A stretch of 8,744 bases of DNA from an uncultured Ignavibacteriota bacterium (GTDB taxonomy: Bacteria > Bacteroidota > Ignavibacteria > Tepidaquicellales > Tepidaquicellaceae), in assembly GCA_937915485.1 (NCBI GenBank), contig CALGII010000159.1:1-8744 (forward strand), written 5' to 3'. This document shows positions 1 through 5,227 of the stretch, piece by piece (within the stretch, counting starts at the first letter, position 1; each line of letters begins with the position of its first letter). The notes below the pieces were generated by a model that ran no database searches, was not told where the DNA came from, and was given only the letters and a program-made list of their open reading frames with translations. The translations under genes and the position numbers were made by a program.

Positions 1-14
1 AAGAAAGGCACACA

Positions 15-1793
15 ATGACCAACAACAAAAAACTTATCGCCTGGGTTGATGAAATGGCGAAACTCTGCAAACCTGACAATGTTTACTGGTGCGACGGCTC
101 TCAGGAAGAAAACGACCGCCTCATAAAACAATGCGTGGATAACGGCTCATTCAAACCGATTCCAAAACGCCCGAACTCTTACTGGGTAATCTCTGACCCG
201 AAAGACGTCGCGCGCGTCGAAGATAGAACATTCATATGCTCCGAAAAAAAAATAGACGCGGGTCCGACAAATCACTGGATGGCGCCCGCCGAAATGAAAA
301 AAATTATGACAGGCCTCTACGACGGCTGTATGAAAGGACGCACGATGTACGTCATTCCTTTCTCGATGGGTCCGCTCGGCTCGAATATCGCTCACATCGG
401 CGTCGAACTCACCGACTCGATTTACGTCGTCGTGAATATGCGCATTATGACCCGTATGGGAAAAGCAGTCCTCGACGTCCTCGGTGACAACGGGCATTTC
501 GTGCCCTGCCTCCATTCCGTCGGAATGCCTTTGACAGACGGAAAGAAAGACGTCGCCTGGCCCTGCAGCGAAACAAAGTATATCTGCCACTTCCCCGAAG
601 AAAGAATGATTTGGTCGTACGGCTCGGGTTACGGCGGAAACGCCCTTCTCGGCAAGAAATGCTTCGCGCTCCGCATTGCGTCCGTGCTCGCTCACGACGA
701 AGGATGGCTCGCGGAACATATGCTCATTCTCGGAATCACCCCGCCGAACGGCGAAAAGAAATACATCACCGCGGCTTTCCCGTCTGCCTGCGGAAAAACT
801 AATCTCGCAATGCTCACGCCCTCCATTCCCGGATGGAAAATCGAAACAGTCGGCGACGACATAGCCTGGATGAAATTCGGTCAGGACGGACGCCTCTATG
901 CAATCAATCCCGAATACGGATTCTTCGGCGTCGCCCCCGGAACGTCTATGAAAACGAACGCGAACGCGATGCTCTCCTGCGAAGAGAACTCGATCTTCAC
1001 CAACGTCGCATTCACCGACGACGGCGACATCTGGTGGGAAGGAATGACGGACGAACCGCCCGCGCACCTTACTGACTGGAATGGAAACGACTGGACGCCC
1101 GACAGCGGAAGAAAATCTTCGCATCCGAATTCAAGATTCACCGCGCCCGCGAAGCAGTGCCCGGTAATCGACCCCGCGTGGGAAGACCCGAAAGGCGTGC
1201 CTATCAGTGCGTTCTTCTTCGGCGGCAGAAGAGAAAGTTTCACGCCGCTCATCAATGAATCATACGACTGGAACCACGGCGTTTATATGGGCTCCGCCTG
1301 CGCGTCCGAAACCACCGCTGCCGCGGCTGGAGCGGTCGGAACACTCCGCCACGACCCGTTCGCAATGCTTCCGTTCTGCGGATACCATATGGGCGACTAT
1401 TTCAAACACTGGATTGAAATCGGAAAAAAATCATCGCCCGATAAACTCCCGAAAATATTCTTCGTCAACTGGTTCCGTAAAAACGAAAAAGGCAAATTCA
1501 TCTGGCCCGGCTACGGCGACAACATACGCGCTCTGAAATGGGCAATCGAAAGAGTAAACGGCACAGGCAAATTCGTCGAAACACCAATCGGACGCCTGCC
1601 CGCCGAAGGCGCGCTCGACACCGACGGACTCGAAATCTCCGCCGAAGACCTGAAAAAACTCTTCACCGTTGACAAAGAACAGGGACTCAAGGAAGTATCC
1701 GAAATGCGCGAATACTATAAAAAATTCGGCGACCGCCTCCCGGCTGAACTCACCGCCGAACTCGACAAAATCGAAGCAAGACTAAAAAAGTAA
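15..1793 (+). CDS. pckG: Phosphoenolpyruvate carboxykinase (GTP)
   Basis: Cytosolic enzyme that interconverts oxaloacetate + GTP and phosphoenolpyruvate + GDP + CO2, linking the TCA cycle to gluconeogenesis or anaplerosis. The 592-residue product has the usual length of the GTP-dependent family. Visible signatures: the substrate-site stretch YGSGYGGNALLGKKC at 202-216; the kinase P-loop FPSACGKTN at 255-263 with the hyper-reactive family cysteine C259 and K261; the metal-binding kinase-2 motif VGDDIAW at 279-285; RRESFTPL at 405-412; the lid-loop region GAVGTLRHDPFAM at 439-451; and the guanine-binding FFVNWFRK (482-489) with KFIWPGYGDN (494-503). No key residue seems to be missing. The ATG at 15 follows AAGAAAGG at 1-8, a good ribosome-binding site 6 nt away. 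Codon use is GC-richer than in the block starting at 2324. The gene appears monocistronic on its 3' side, ending before a hairpin terminator at 1956. The promoter lies outside the window. Confidence 0.97.
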   Translation: MTNNKKLIAWVDEMAKLCKPDNVYWCDGSQEENDRLIKQCVDNGSFKPIPKRPNSYWVISDPKDVARVEDRTFICSEKKIDAGPTNHWMAPAEMKKIMTGLYDGCMKGRTMYVIPFSMGPLGSNIAHIGVELTDSIYVVVNMRIMTRMGKAVLDVLGDNGHFVPCLHSVGMPLTDGKKDVAWPCSETKYICHFPEERMIWSYGSGYGGNALLGKKCFALRIASVLAHDEGWLAEHMLILGITPPNGEKKYITAAFPSACGKTNLAMLTPSIPGWKIETVGDDIAWMKFGQDGRLYAINPEYGFFGVAPGTSMKTNANAMLSCEENSIFTNVAFTDDGDIWWEGMTDEPPAHLTDWNGNDWTPDSGRKSSHPNSRFTAPAKQCPVIDPAWEDPKGVPISAFFFGGRRESFTPLINESYDWNHGVYMGSACASETTAAAAGAVGTLRHDPFAMLPFCGYHMGDYFKHWIEIGKKSSPDKLPKIFFVNWFRKNEKGKFIWPGYGDNIRALKWAIERVNGTGKFVETPIGRLPAEGALDTDGLEISAEDLKKLFTVDKEQGLKEVSEMREYYKKFGDRLPAELTAELDKIEARLKK

Positions 1794-1809
1794 GTGTGTA
1801 TGGAAAATC

Positions 1810-1850
<41 letters not shown>

Positions 1851-1955
1851 TGAAAACAGTGAATAAAAAACGAAAATGGTTTGTAGAATATTGTGATAAG
1901 AAAATCGATTTATGAATAAGAATTAGCGTAAGAATTATTCCATTGCAACGAATAT

Positions 1956-1985
1956 AAAAGCCTGATAAGCAATTATCAGGCTTTT
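1956..1985. terminator. Strong hairpin terminator after pckG
   Basis: Perfect 13-bp inverted repeat: AAAAGCCTGATAA (1956-1968), a GCAA tetraloop (1969-1972), and TTATCAGGCTTTT (1973-1985). The loop is of the stable GNRA type. The stem has A-rich and T-rich ends, so the transcript ends in a U run on either strand and the site could terminate transcription both ways. It lies 162 nt after the pckG stop and separates it from the repeat array. Confidence 0.85.
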
Positions 1986-2015
1986 CCATTTAGTAGAGTT
2001 CAATTCAACTCTCCT

Positions 2016-2041
2016 CGTTACGAAGCCCTAGCTTCGTAACG
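2016..2041 (+). repeat. REP-like hairpin 1
   Basis: Perfect 11-bp stem CGTTACGAAGC (2016-2026) / GCTTCGTAACG (2031-2041) with loop CCTA. It is preceded by CTCCT and followed by CAAA. I define the plus orientation of the family by this lead-in, tail and the C-rich loop. Confidence 0.85.
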
Positions 2042-2049
2042 CAAACGAA

Positions 2050-2146
2050 GCCCCAGCGCGCTCTTTGCGTCCCGACTAGTCGGGACTTCGTAACGCAAAC
2101 AGGGCCCCAGCGCGCTCTTTGCGTCCCGACTAGTCGGGACTTCGTA
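2050..2146. repeat. Two 54-bp composite palindromic units
   Basis: A 43-nt sequence at 2050-2092 is repeated without change at 2104-2146, a spacing of exactly 54 bp. Each copy contains the 8-bp palindrome AGCGCGCT, then TTTGCGT, then the 18-bp perfect palindrome GTCCCGACTAGTCGGGAC (2069-2086 and 2123-2140), and ends in ACTTCGTA, half of the simple REP hairpin. TTTGCGT at 2064-2070 can pair with ACGCAAA on either side (2039-2045 or 2093-2099), giving mutually exclusive larger structures. This looks like a longer variant of the simple hairpin in which a second palindrome has been inserted. Confidence 0.8.
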
Positions 2147-2165
2147 TCAAGAACATACTCCTCCT

Positions 2166-2191
2166 CGTTACGAAGCCCTGGCTTCGTAACG
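2166..2191 (+). repeat. REP-like hairpin 2
   Basis: Perfect 11-bp stem CGTTACGAAGC (2166-2176) / GCTTCGTAACG (2181-2191) with loop CCTG. It is preceded by CTCCT and followed by CAAA, as in hairpin 1, and differs from it only in the last loop base. Confidence 0.85.
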
Positions 2192-2207
2192 CAAATATAC
2201 CCCTCCT

Positions 2208-2232
2208 CGTCACGAAGCCCTGCTTCGTGATG
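2208..2232 (+). repeat. REP-like hairpin 3
   Basis: CGTCACGAAGC (2208-2218), loop CCT, GCTTCGTGATG (2222-2232). The T-to-C change in the left arm is matched by A-to-G in the right arm, a compensatory change that keeps the stem; one further position is a G-T wobble. Compensation of this kind suggests that the folded form is what is conserved. Confidence 0.8.
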
Positions 2233-2323
2233 CAATCTATCAAATTATCCCGAAATAAATAAATTGTAATTATTCTCCGAAATAGTTAATTAATAATAAA
2301 TAAATTGGGGGAACTTATAAGTT

Positions 2324-3232
2324 ATGCCAATACCTGATTACCAATCTATAATGCTGCCTTTATTAAAACTCGTAAGTGATAAAAAAGAATATTCATTCAG
2401 ATTCATTGTTGATGAACTGGCGGAACAATTTAATGTTACTGATGAGGAGAGAAAAGAATTACTGCCAAGCGGGCAACAACAAATATTCAATAATAGAGTT
2501 GGATGGGCTCGCACCTACCTGAAAAAAGCGGGTCTTTTGGAATCGCCTAAACGAGCTGCAATTTTAATCACGGATCGTGGATTGGATGTATTATCTAAGA
2601 AACCATCCGAAATAAATGTAAAATACCTGCAACAATTCCCTGAGTTTGTTGAATTCCAGACTATTAGAAAAGAAAATGATAAAGAACCTGAAACTATAGA
2701 TGTAAATGTTGAACAAACACCCGAAGAATCTTTAGAAAATGCCTATCAGAGTCTAAGAAAATCACTTGCAAGTGATTTGTTGAATACTGTTATGCAATTA
2801 TCTCCTTCATTTTTTGAAAAACTTGTAGTCGATTTATTAGTTAAAATGGGATATGGAGGTTCTATAAAAGATGCAGGGAAAGCAATCGGAAAAACAGGAG
2901 ATGAGGGAATTGACGGAATAATTAAAGAAGATAAATTAGGGCTGGATATAATATATATCCAAGCGAAGAAGTGGGGAAGCGGTTCAGTTGTCGGAAGACC
3001 AGAAATTCAGAAATTTGTTGGTGCTTTGGCCGGACAAGGAGCGAAAAAAGGAATATTTATCACTACATCATCATTCACAAGAGAAGCACGCGAATATCAA
3101 CCGAAAAATGAAACAAAAATTGTATTAATAGACGGTGAAGAACTTGCACAGCATATGATAGATTTTAATTTAGGAGTTACATTATCGAATACATATGAGG
3201 TAAAGAAAATCGATAGTGACTATTTTGAATAA
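2324..3232 (+). CDS. mrr: Mrr-type restriction endonuclease
   Basis: Probable type IV restriction enzyme; characterised Mrr proteins cleave DNA carrying foreign methylation. The 302-residue length is close to E. coli Mrr. An N-terminal winged-helix-like domain (about 1-95; WARTYLKKAGLLE at 61-73 and ITDRGLDVL at 82-90) should bind DNA. After an acidic linker (about 115-140) comes a PD-(D/E)xK Mrr catalytic domain: FFEKLVVDLLVKMGYGG at 163-179, GDEGIDG at 192-198 with D197 as the likely metal ligand, and IQAKK at 212-216 supplying Q213 and K215. All expected catalytic residues are present, so it is probably active. The ATG at 2324 follows GGGGG at 2307-2311, a usable but distant ribosome-binding site. 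The gene is AT-rich and favours AGA and TTA codons, unlike its flanking genes, which suggests transfer. It follows the repeat array and is probably cotranscribed with the gene at 3248. The methylation mark recognised cannot be read from sequence. Confidence 0.92.
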   Translation: MPIPDYQSIMLPLLKLVSDKKEYSFRFIVDELAEQFNVTDEERKELLPSGQQQIFNNRVGWARTYLKKAGLLESPKRAAILITDRGLDVLSKKPSEINVKYLQQFPEFVEFQTIRKENDKEPETIDVNVEQTPEESLENAYQSLRKSLASDLLNTVMQLSPSFFEKLVVDLLVKMGYGGSIKDAGKAIGKTGDEGIDGIIKEDKLGLDIIYIQAKKWGSGSVVGRPEIQKFVGALAGQGAKKGIFITTSSFTREAREYQPKNETKIVLIDGEELAQHMIDFNLGVTLSNTYEVKKIDSDYFE

Positions 3233-3247
3233 TTAAATGTTGCTTAT

Positions 3248-3631
3248 TTGTATAAATTATTACTTTTATTAGTATTCGTTACTTTACTGACATCGTCAAC
3301 CGCTTTGATTGCTCAAGATAAACGATGGGTGTATTTTTCTGAATCATTTGACGGAATATGGTATTATGATGTAGAATCTATAGAATATAGTAAGTCTGGT
3401 AGTAGTGTTGAAGTATGGATTAAGGTAGTCAGAAATCCTGAATCTTTCACAGGTAATTGGATCTATGAATTACATCATTTAATATTGTACTGCAAATCAA
3501 AAGAAATTTCTAGCAATATAGTTCTTCTTTTCTATTCGTCTGGCGGTTATGAAAAAGTTACTACTAATAATTTAGAGAAAATAGCTCCTGAGTCTAATGG
3601 TGAATCATTATTTTATATTTTATGTAAATAA
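3248..3631 (+). CDS. Small exported protein, adhesin-E-like fold
   Basis: A 127-residue product with a clear signal peptide (K3, hydrophobic core L4 to about A19, likely cleavage near ALIA-Q at 19-23), so it should be exported. The mature part resembles the surface-adhesin protein E-like family from memory: WVYFSES at 27-33, an aromatic YYDVESIEY segment at 39-47, VEVWIKV at 54-60, C82, and a C-terminal IAPESNGESLFYILCK (112-127) with C126, matching the family's P-S-x-G-E-x-L-x-x-x-C ending. C82 and C126 could form a disulfide. The start is TTG: the only upstream in-frame codons lie after a stop at 3230, none is ATG or GTG, and no Met occurs in the signal region. It begins 15 nt after the mrr stop without a clear ribosome-binding site, so it may depend on translational coupling. 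Very AT-rich. Its function is unknown; the fold assignment is moderate. Confidence 0.7.
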   Translation: MYKLLLLLVFVTLLTSSTALIAQDKRWVYFSESFDGIWYYDVESIEYSKSGSSVEVWIKVVRNPESFTGNWIYELHHLILYCKSKEISSNIVLLFYSSGGYEKVTTNNLEKIAPESNGESLFYILCK

Positions 3632-3642
3632 GAAGTTATCTT

Positions 3643-3710
3643 GAGTTCGTGATCTTTCCCTACATTGTAAAAGTTTATTGCGATTACTCAATACCAGAGT
3701 TCGTAACGAA
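3643..3710. repeat. Degenerate REP half-sites before the RAYT gene
   Basis: GAGTTCGTGA (3643-3652) and GAGTTCGTAA (3697-3706) differ only at the R of the REP right arm TTCGTRA and are spaced 54 bp apart, the same spacing as the composite units at 2050-2146. The second lies in a small palindrome, TTCGTAACGAA (3700-3710), ending 14 nt before the transposase start. They could be decayed REP elements or protein-binding sites for self-regulation; chance cannot be excluded for motifs this short. Confidence 0.45.
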
Positions 3711-3724
3711 TACAAATAAAGCAA

Positions 3725-4342
3725 ATGCGTTCGAGATACAAAATAAATGAGGAGGGGACGTATTTTGTCACTTCCACAATATTAAATTGGACTAATCTAT
3801 TCTACGATAAAAAGTTCGCTAACATTATTGTCGAAGAACTCAATTTCAGAATTAAAAAACACGAACTGCAATTATTCGCCTACGTCATTATGCCAAACCA
3901 TTTTCATCTTATATTATCATCTGATAACATTCCCGGTGTAATGCGCCGGATTAAAAGTTACACAGCAAAGAAAATTATTCGGGAGTTGGAATTGAGCGCG
4001 GGAATTTCTGAAGATGCGAATATTAACATCTCAACAACCGGCAAAGATTTTCCCGGTACACGAAGTCTTACACTCGAAGACAGTAGGATTATTCTCGGGA
4101 AATTTGCTATGAACAAATTATCTTCCAAGAGTGCCTCGAAGTATCAGATTTGGCAGGAAGGATATCATCCGAAAATGATTCTTACTGATGATGAATTCGG
4201 TCAGAAAATTAATTACATACATAATAATCCGGTGAAGAAGGGATTGGTCAATCAGCCTGAGGAATGGAAATATTCAAGTTACAGAAACTATTATTGCCAC
4301 GATGATTTGGCGATTGAATTTGAACTGCCTTATAGTTACTAA
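3725..4342 (+). CDS. REP-associated tyrosine transposase (RAYT)
   Basis: Single-strand DNA nuclease/strand-transferase of the Y1 HUH (transposase IS200-like) superfamily, in the RAYT branch that binds and cuts REP hairpins. Of 205 residues: N-terminal RAYT-type MRSRYKINEEGTYFVTSTI; metal-binding HUH motif MPNHFHLIL at 56-64 (H59, H61); the helix RRIKSYTAKKII at 74-85; YQIWQEGYHP at 140-149; and the catalytic helix KINYIHNNPVKKG at 161-173 with nucleophile Y164, followed by the family ending EEWKYSSYRNY (179-189). All catalytic residues are intact. Compared with typical members, residues about 91-122 look like an insertion of roughly 20 residues. The ATG at 3725 gives the family N-terminus; it has no obvious ribosome-binding site. 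REP-like hairpins follow at 4363-4441 and others lie at 2011-2236, the likely substrates. Such proteins are usually single chromosomal genes that do not move their own ORF. Confidence 0.93.
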   Translation: MRSRYKINEEGTYFVTSTILNWTNLFYDKKFANIIVEELNFRIKKHELQLFAYVIMPNHFHLILSSDNIPGVMRRIKSYTAKKIIRELELSAGISEDANINISTTGKDFPGTRSLTLEDSRIILGKFAMNKLSSKSASKYQIWQEGYHPKMILTDDEFGQKINYIHNNPVKKGLVNQPEEWKYSSYRNYYCHDDLAIEFELPYSY

Positions 4343-4362
4343 TATCCCGTTATATATAGTCC

Positions 4363-4388
4363 CGTTACGAAGCTGGGGCTTCGTAACG
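4363..4388 (-). repeat. REP-like hairpin 4 (inverted orientation)
   Basis: Perfect 11-bp stem CGTTACGAAGC (4363-4373) / GCTTCGTAACG (4378-4388). The loop is TGGG; on the minus strand it reads CCCA, matching the C-rich loops of hairpins 1-3, and the minus strand also has the ACTCGT lead-in. The element therefore faces the opposite way. It begins 20 nt after the RAYT stop and may also act as its transcript's 3' hairpin. Confidence 0.8.
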
Positions 4389-4416
4389 AGTGGGTAATTA
4401 ATTGCTTCACAAAGCT

Positions 4417-4441
4417 CGTCACGAAGCCCTGCTTCGTGACG
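4417..4441 (+). repeat. REP-like hairpin 5
   Basis: Perfect 11-bp stem CGTCACGAAGC (4417-4427) / GCTTCGTGACG (4431-4441) with loop CCT, the same variant as hairpin 3 but fully paired. It faces hairpin 4 across 28 nt, giving a convergent/divergent pair like a BIME. Confidence 0.82.
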
Positions 4442-4457
4442 CGTTGCGCAAACTGTG

Positions 4458-4499
4458 TTTTTGCACTTTCAACTTCCCACTTTGAATTATCAAAAGTGG
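4458..4499. repeat. G-poor spacer repeat with small hairpin
   Basis: A T/C-rich stretch with the core GCACTTTCAACT (4463-4474), shared with spacers at 5129-5140 and 6221-6232. A 7-bp inverted repeat CCACTTT (4477-4483) / AAAGTGG (4493-4499) with a 10-nt loop lies between the converging genes at 3725-4342 and 4535-5008. It has no clear U-run, so a terminator role is only possible. The rest of the spacer to 4534 shows nothing further. Confidence 0.5.
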
Positions 4500-4534
4500 A
4501 GAGTTATCTCGGTATTCCGTGCGCCGAATAAAAA

Positions 4535-5008
4535 TTATCTGAAGTTCAGTTCACATTCCTCCAGCACTTCGTAGGCGTTCCAAACACGCACCTTGTACTT
4601 CGCGCCTTCCTTCACGCTCACAAGGCAGACGAGATGCTTCGAGTCCGTGCATTTGCCGATGTCGAAATTTTCGTCGCTGTATGTGTCGTTCGATATGATT
4701 TCCGTTTCGTAGTCCCATTCTTCCTTGCCGTCCGGCATTCTGTGGTTATTCCTGTAAATTTTCATTTCCACTTTTATTTCGGGCGTGCTGCGAGACGTTT
4801 CCGTTCCGGAAGTGTCCGTCCTCACGAGTTCGAATTTGAACGCGTGATCTTCGTATCCCAGAGTGACTTCGATTTTGTATGATTCGTATCCCGGCGTCTC
4901 AATGAAATTCGGTATTTTTTCGAATGTGATGTATGTGATTATGTTCTGTCCGAATCCGAGCGCGGGGAAGAAGAGCATTATCGTGAGTATTATTCTTGTG
5001 ATTCGCAT
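4535..5008 (-). CDS. Exported protein of unknown function
   Basis: A 157-residue product not recognised as a named family. An N-terminal signal peptide is visible (R2, R5, hydrophobic I6-F19, likely cleavage after GFG at 18-20, before Q21), so it should reach the periplasm or beyond. The mature part is polar and rich in beta-type alternation (YKIEVTLGY 44-52, HAFKFELVRT 55-64, EIKVEMKIYR 77-86, KYKVRVWNAYEV 138-149), suggesting a small beta-sandwich. Cysteines C120, C128 and C152 could allow one disulfide. The predicted start (ATG, minus strand at 5008) places the signal peptide at the N-terminus; no strong ribosome-binding site is seen. Its GC-richer codon use matches pckG and the protease rather than the AT-rich block, so it looks native. 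It converges with the RAYT gene and diverges from the gene at 5228. No C-terminal T9SS domain is present. Confidence 0.8.
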   Translation of the reverse strand: MRITRIILTIMLFFPALGFGQNIITYITFEKIPNFIETPGYESYKIEVTLGYEDHAFKFELVRTDTSGTETSRSTPEIKVEMKIYRNNHRMPDGKEEWDYETEIISNDTYSDENFDIGKCTDSKHLVCLVSVKEGAKYKVRVWNAYEVLEECELNFR

Positions 5009-5064
5009 CTATTGGTTTTATCTCTTAAACCCCGTTTCTCGCTTTATGTTCCTTTTTAAAGTGG

Positions 5065-5149
5065 TTACACAGGCACAGAGCACCACAGAGAAAAGCAAAA
5101 ACAATTTTTCATTTTAAATTGTAATTTTGCATTTTCAACTTTCCACTTT
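5065..5149. repeat. CACAGAG / G-poor module, copy A
   Basis: Two CACAGAG units 10 bp apart (5074-5080, 5084-5090), then an A-rich link AAAAACAATTTTTC (about 5097-5110), then AATTTTGC and the core GCATTTTCAACT (5129-5140) followed by TTCCACTTT. The same order of parts recurs in 5991-6250. It lies in the divergent spacer between the genes at 5008 and 5228 and must overlap or lie near both promoters. Confidence 0.65.
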
Positions 5150-5227
5150 ACACTAGAAAGTATTGCCTTGAATAAAGAATCAATTATCCCAATTATACCG
5201 TGTTTCCAAACACAAAATAAAATCATT

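Larger units (their letters stand above)
2011..2236. repeat. REP-like palindrome array (upstream array)
   Basis: A 226-nt cluster that, with the heptamer and terminator, fills the gene-free stretch 1794-2323. It holds three simple hairpins of the form CGTYACGAAGC-loop-GCTTCGTRACG (2016-2041, 2166-2191, 2208-2232) and, between the first two, two copies of a composite 54-bp unit. The simple elements share a CTCCT lead-in just before the hairpin and a GCAA or GCAAA tail just after it. The same hairpins occur after the transposase gene at 4363-4441. Small clustered palindromes with short loops next to a RAYT gene are the hallmark of REP/BIME elements; assigning them to this RAYT is an inference. 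Apart from these elements, 1851-1955 and 2237-2323 show only AT-rich spacer. Confidence 0.85.

Noticed and set aside
147..1124. Long minus-strand open frame (325 codons) opposite the PEPCK gene
   Set aside because: It is the antisense of a strongly conserved gene; the translation is Arg/His/Phe/Val-rich with no recognisable motif, as expected from a codon-biased complement.
2005..2235. Minus-strand open frame of 76 codons with VTKPGLRNEE-type repeats
   Set aside because: It lies entirely in the palindrome array; the repeated peptide only reflects the repeated DNA. Such frames are commonly mis-annotated as small proteins.
2011..2236. Possible CRISPR array
   Set aside because: The repeats are palindromes of uneven length and spacing, spacers are absent or tiny, and no cas gene is present. 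The neighbouring HUH transposase explains them better as REP elements.
2264..2296. Possible mrr promoter: TTGTAA (2264-2269) and TAATTA (2287-2292), 17-bp spacing
   Set aside because: The whole leader is AT-rich, the -10 match is weak, and similar pairs can be found by chance; promoter consensus in this group differs from E. coli.
5168..5227. TTG start giving 20 more residues to the zinc-ribbon protein
   Set aside because: The extension overlaps spacer sequence and lacks family features; ATG 5228 puts the zinc ribbon near the N-terminus, as is usual.
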